A stretch of DNA of 7,040 nt, taken from the NCBI GenBank assembly GCA_013140935.1, contig JABFSD010000993.1:1-7040 (forward strand). The letters run 5' to 3'. This DNA is from Acidobacteriota bacterium. GTDB lineage: Bacteria > Acidobacteriota > Blastocatellia > RBC074. The position numbers and the translations under genes are program-made. Below the pieces are notes generated by a model, which worked only from the letters and a program-made list of their open reading frames with translations, was not told the origin of the DNA and did no database searches. Shown piece after piece: positions 5,901 to 7,040 of the stretch (positions within the stretch are counted from its first letter, which is position 1; every line of letters starts with the position of its first letter).

Positions 5901-6380
5901 ATGACTAAGAAAATTATGCTTGCCAGTGGCGTACTGGTCGGTTTGTTCATGGCGGTTTTGGGTAGCGGATCATTAGCCGCGCGCGGTGTTGCTATACCCG
6001 ATCATTCGTTTCGGGCGGAACCGGTTGTGGCTGCAAGCTCACAACCCAACGATGACGAGATCTTGCGTGCGGTGCTGACGAACGTTCGCAACGGCATGAC
6101 GGTGGCCAAACTAAAAGATTTCAAAACTCTCGGATTCAGCTTCGGGTTTCGTGTCAAAAATGGTGTCGTCACAATTGTCGGGCGCTTACCCAAACAGGCC
6201 GACCGTAACAAAGTCGTAAAGCTCGTCAGAGATACTCAGGGAGTTAAAGGGGTGAATAGAGTCAACTTCAAGGGAACAATTGGTAATTGCCCGGATGGCA
6301 CAATTGACTGTTTGGGCAACGGCTCAGTTTGTGCTGGAACCCAAGGGGAATGTCCCGTCGAGTGCTGTGGCGTCGGGTAA
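5901..6380 (+). CDS. Secreted BON-domain protein with six-cysteine C-terminal tail
   Basis: 159 residues from the ATG at 5901, chosen over an in-frame ATG at 5844 because GGAG lies eight bases upstream and the signal peptide then begins properly with MTKK. Residues 5-27 are hydrophobic and end SLAA, so export is likely. A BON domain occupies about 51-125: DDEILRAVLTNV helix, then FRVKNGVVTIVGRLP strands, ADRNKVVKLVRD helix, and a final GVKGVNRVNF strand. BON domains bind phospholipid or act as small periplasmic/outer-membrane modules (as in OsmY); one copy is present here where OsmY has two. The tail contains Cys130, 137, 144, 151, 155 and 156, i.e. three successive CX6C steps and then CX3CC close to the C-terminus. 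No cysteine occurs before the tail, so it is a separate, probably disulfide-bonded module. Whether it is a surface domain, a metal site or a processed peptide cannot be told. GC is about 50%, lower than the sigma gene. Confidence 0.82.
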   Translation: MTKKIMLASGVLVGLFMAVLGSGSLAARGVAIPDHSFRAEPVVAASSQPNDDEILRAVLTNVRNGMTVAKLKDFKTLGFSFGFRVKNGVVTIVGRLPKQADRNKVVKLVRDTQGVKGVNRVNFKGTIGNCPDGTIDCLGNGSVCAGTQGECPVECCGVG

Positions 6381-6439
6381 AGCCTCAAGCAAGCGAGAAG
6401 CTGAAGGCACACTCAACCTAACATTCCACAAGTTTTGAT

Positions 6440-6484
6440 CGCAACGACACAGAGGCCGCCAGCATCGGTCTCTGTGTCGTTGCG
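6440..6484. terminator. 19-bp hairpin after the BON gene
   Basis: 6440-6458 pairs with 6466-6484 through 19 bp with a single G.T pair and a 7-base loop. It begins 60 bp after the BON stop codon. The plus strand continues TGTTTACC, so the T-run is short (three Ts). It is probably a transcription terminator or an mRNA 3'-end stabiliser. It also lies only 51 bases before the next start codon, so it could be part of that gene's leader if transcription reads through. Confidence 0.65.
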
Positions 6485-6535
6485 TGTTTACCAAAGCAGT
6501 CACACCACTAACCAGTTTTTTCAAAGGACATCTCG

Positions 6536-7040
6536 ATGAATCGTCCGCGCAAAAATTCCGCCGCACCCAACCCCGCCAGTCAAAGTGAAACAGCGCGATT
6601 GGCGGCGCTGCGGGAAGAACTCAATCGAGCCTCACTTGAGGAACTCAACCAGCCGCCCAAGCCGATTGCCAACAAAGGAATGCGTGGAGAAGACCTGCGC
6701 CAGCGCGTCGAGGAATTTCGGCGACAGTTGCAGGCAAAATGCGACGCGTGGCTGGCACAGGGCGCGCGCCGGTTGTCCATCCAAACCATCATAGAATCAG
6801 TCATTGACGACATCGTCAGGCAAAAGATGACGGGCAAAACCGCCGTCCAACTGGCGGAGTTCCCGCTGGGTGAATTGCATCCGTTTTTGCCGCGCTTCGA
6901 CTGGCGCATCAAAGGCGTCGTGCCAGCCGTGCGCAATCAAGGCACATGCGGTTCGTGCTGGGCGCATACGGCGACAGCGGCGCTGGAAAGCAACCTGCGC
7001 ATTCAACTGGCGAATTTCGCCACGAACCGCATGTGCCTTG
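6536..7040 (+). CDS. Papain-like (C1 family) cysteine protease, 3' end beyond window
   Basis: 168 residues are visible, open to the right edge. The catalytic signature is clear: DWRIKGVVPAVRNQGTCGSCW at about 122-142, with the oxyanion-hole Gln135 and nucleophile Cys141 at the papain spacing of six. The His and Asn of the triad would lie beyond the edge. Residue 144 is His where papain has Phe (CWAHT versus CWAFS). Residues 1-120 replace a normal signal plus pro-region: they are hydrophilic and rich in Glu, Arg and Gln (LRQRVEEFRRQLQAK 54-68), probably helical, with no signal peptide or membrane segment. The enzyme therefore looks cytoplasmic or non-classically exported, and the N-terminal part may act as an inhibitory pro-region. 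AAGGA lies seven bases before the ATG. The final six codons (TNRMCL) come from the inverted-repeat arm at 7021-7040 and may not be genuine gene sequence. Confidence 0.88.
   Translation, partial: MNRPRKNSAAPNPASQSETARLAALREELNRASLEELNQPPKPIANKGMRGEDLRQRVEEFRRQLQAKCDAWLAQGARRLSIQTIIESVIDDIVRQKMTGKTAVQLAEFPLGELHPFLPRFDWRIKGVVPAVRNQGTCGSCWAHTATAALESNLRIQLANFATNRMCL
6938..7040. repeat. Perfect 20-bp inverted repeat ending at the window edge
   Basis: 6938-6957 is exactly the reverse complement of 7021-7040, with 63 bases between. The left arm encodes QGTCGSC, the protease active site. The repeat reaches the last base of the window, so it may be longer. Pairing stops on the inner side (C at 6958, C at 7020). 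It is either a fold-back assembly or amplification artefact at a contig end, or an unusual hairpin within the gene. Confidence 0.85.

Noticed and set aside
1..7040. CRISPR array, tRNA, rRNA, insertion sequence or attachment site
   Set aside because: Looked for regularly spaced repeats, cloverleaf-type sequences, transposase motifs and terminal repeats; none were seen apart from the edge inverted repeat, which lacks a mobile-element gene.

Overview
The window looks like chromosomal DNA of a Gram-negative soil-type bacterium, most likely an acidobacterium. This is inferred, not proven. The evidence is an ECF sigma factor of the TIGR02999 type near a very large Hanks-type kinase that carries the N-terminal extension and C-terminal TolB/WD40-like propeller common in Acidobacteriota, together with a small secreted protein of a style frequent in that phylum. 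There are six genes: five complete and one cut by the right edge.

Layout. Bases 1-110 are the 3' flank of the first gene and hold one copy of a three-copy intergenic element. On the minus strand, 1037-111 encodes a membrane-anchored TPR protein. Divergent from it, 1236-1808 encodes the ECF sigma factor. A perfect 14-bp hairpin (1814-1850) separates that gene from a convergent secreted protein (2316-1870, minus). Divergent again, 2540-5701 encodes a 1053-residue receptor-like Ser/Thr kinase with an N-terminal cytoplasmic kinase, one membrane span and a roughly 12-repeat beta-propeller region outside. Next come a secreted BON-domain protein with a six-cysteine tail (5901-6380), a 19-bp hairpin (6440-6484), and the start of a papain-like (C1) cysteine protease (6536 to the edge).

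How the parts may work together. The sigma factor has a threonine-containing segment where most ECF factors have the acidic DAED motif of region 2.2. In sigma factors that partner Hanks kinases, phosphorylation of such a threonine supplies the missing negative charge. The sensor kinase starts about 730 bp downstream, and both genes have the same ordered sequence blocks upstream (CATGCGCAG, CCCGCCA, a T-tract, GGCTGAAA, TGTGTTAGA). The best reading is a transmembrane signalling unit: the propeller senses something outside, the kinase phosphorylates the sigma factor, and the sigma factor transcribes a regulon. The secreted small proteins could be members of that regulon, but this is inference.

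Two structural oddities stand out. GC content falls from about 60-65% in the kinase half of the large gene to about 45% in the C-terminal propeller (by hand counts). The last 20 bases of the window are the exact reverse complement of 6938-6957, so the right edge may be an assembly or chimera artefact.
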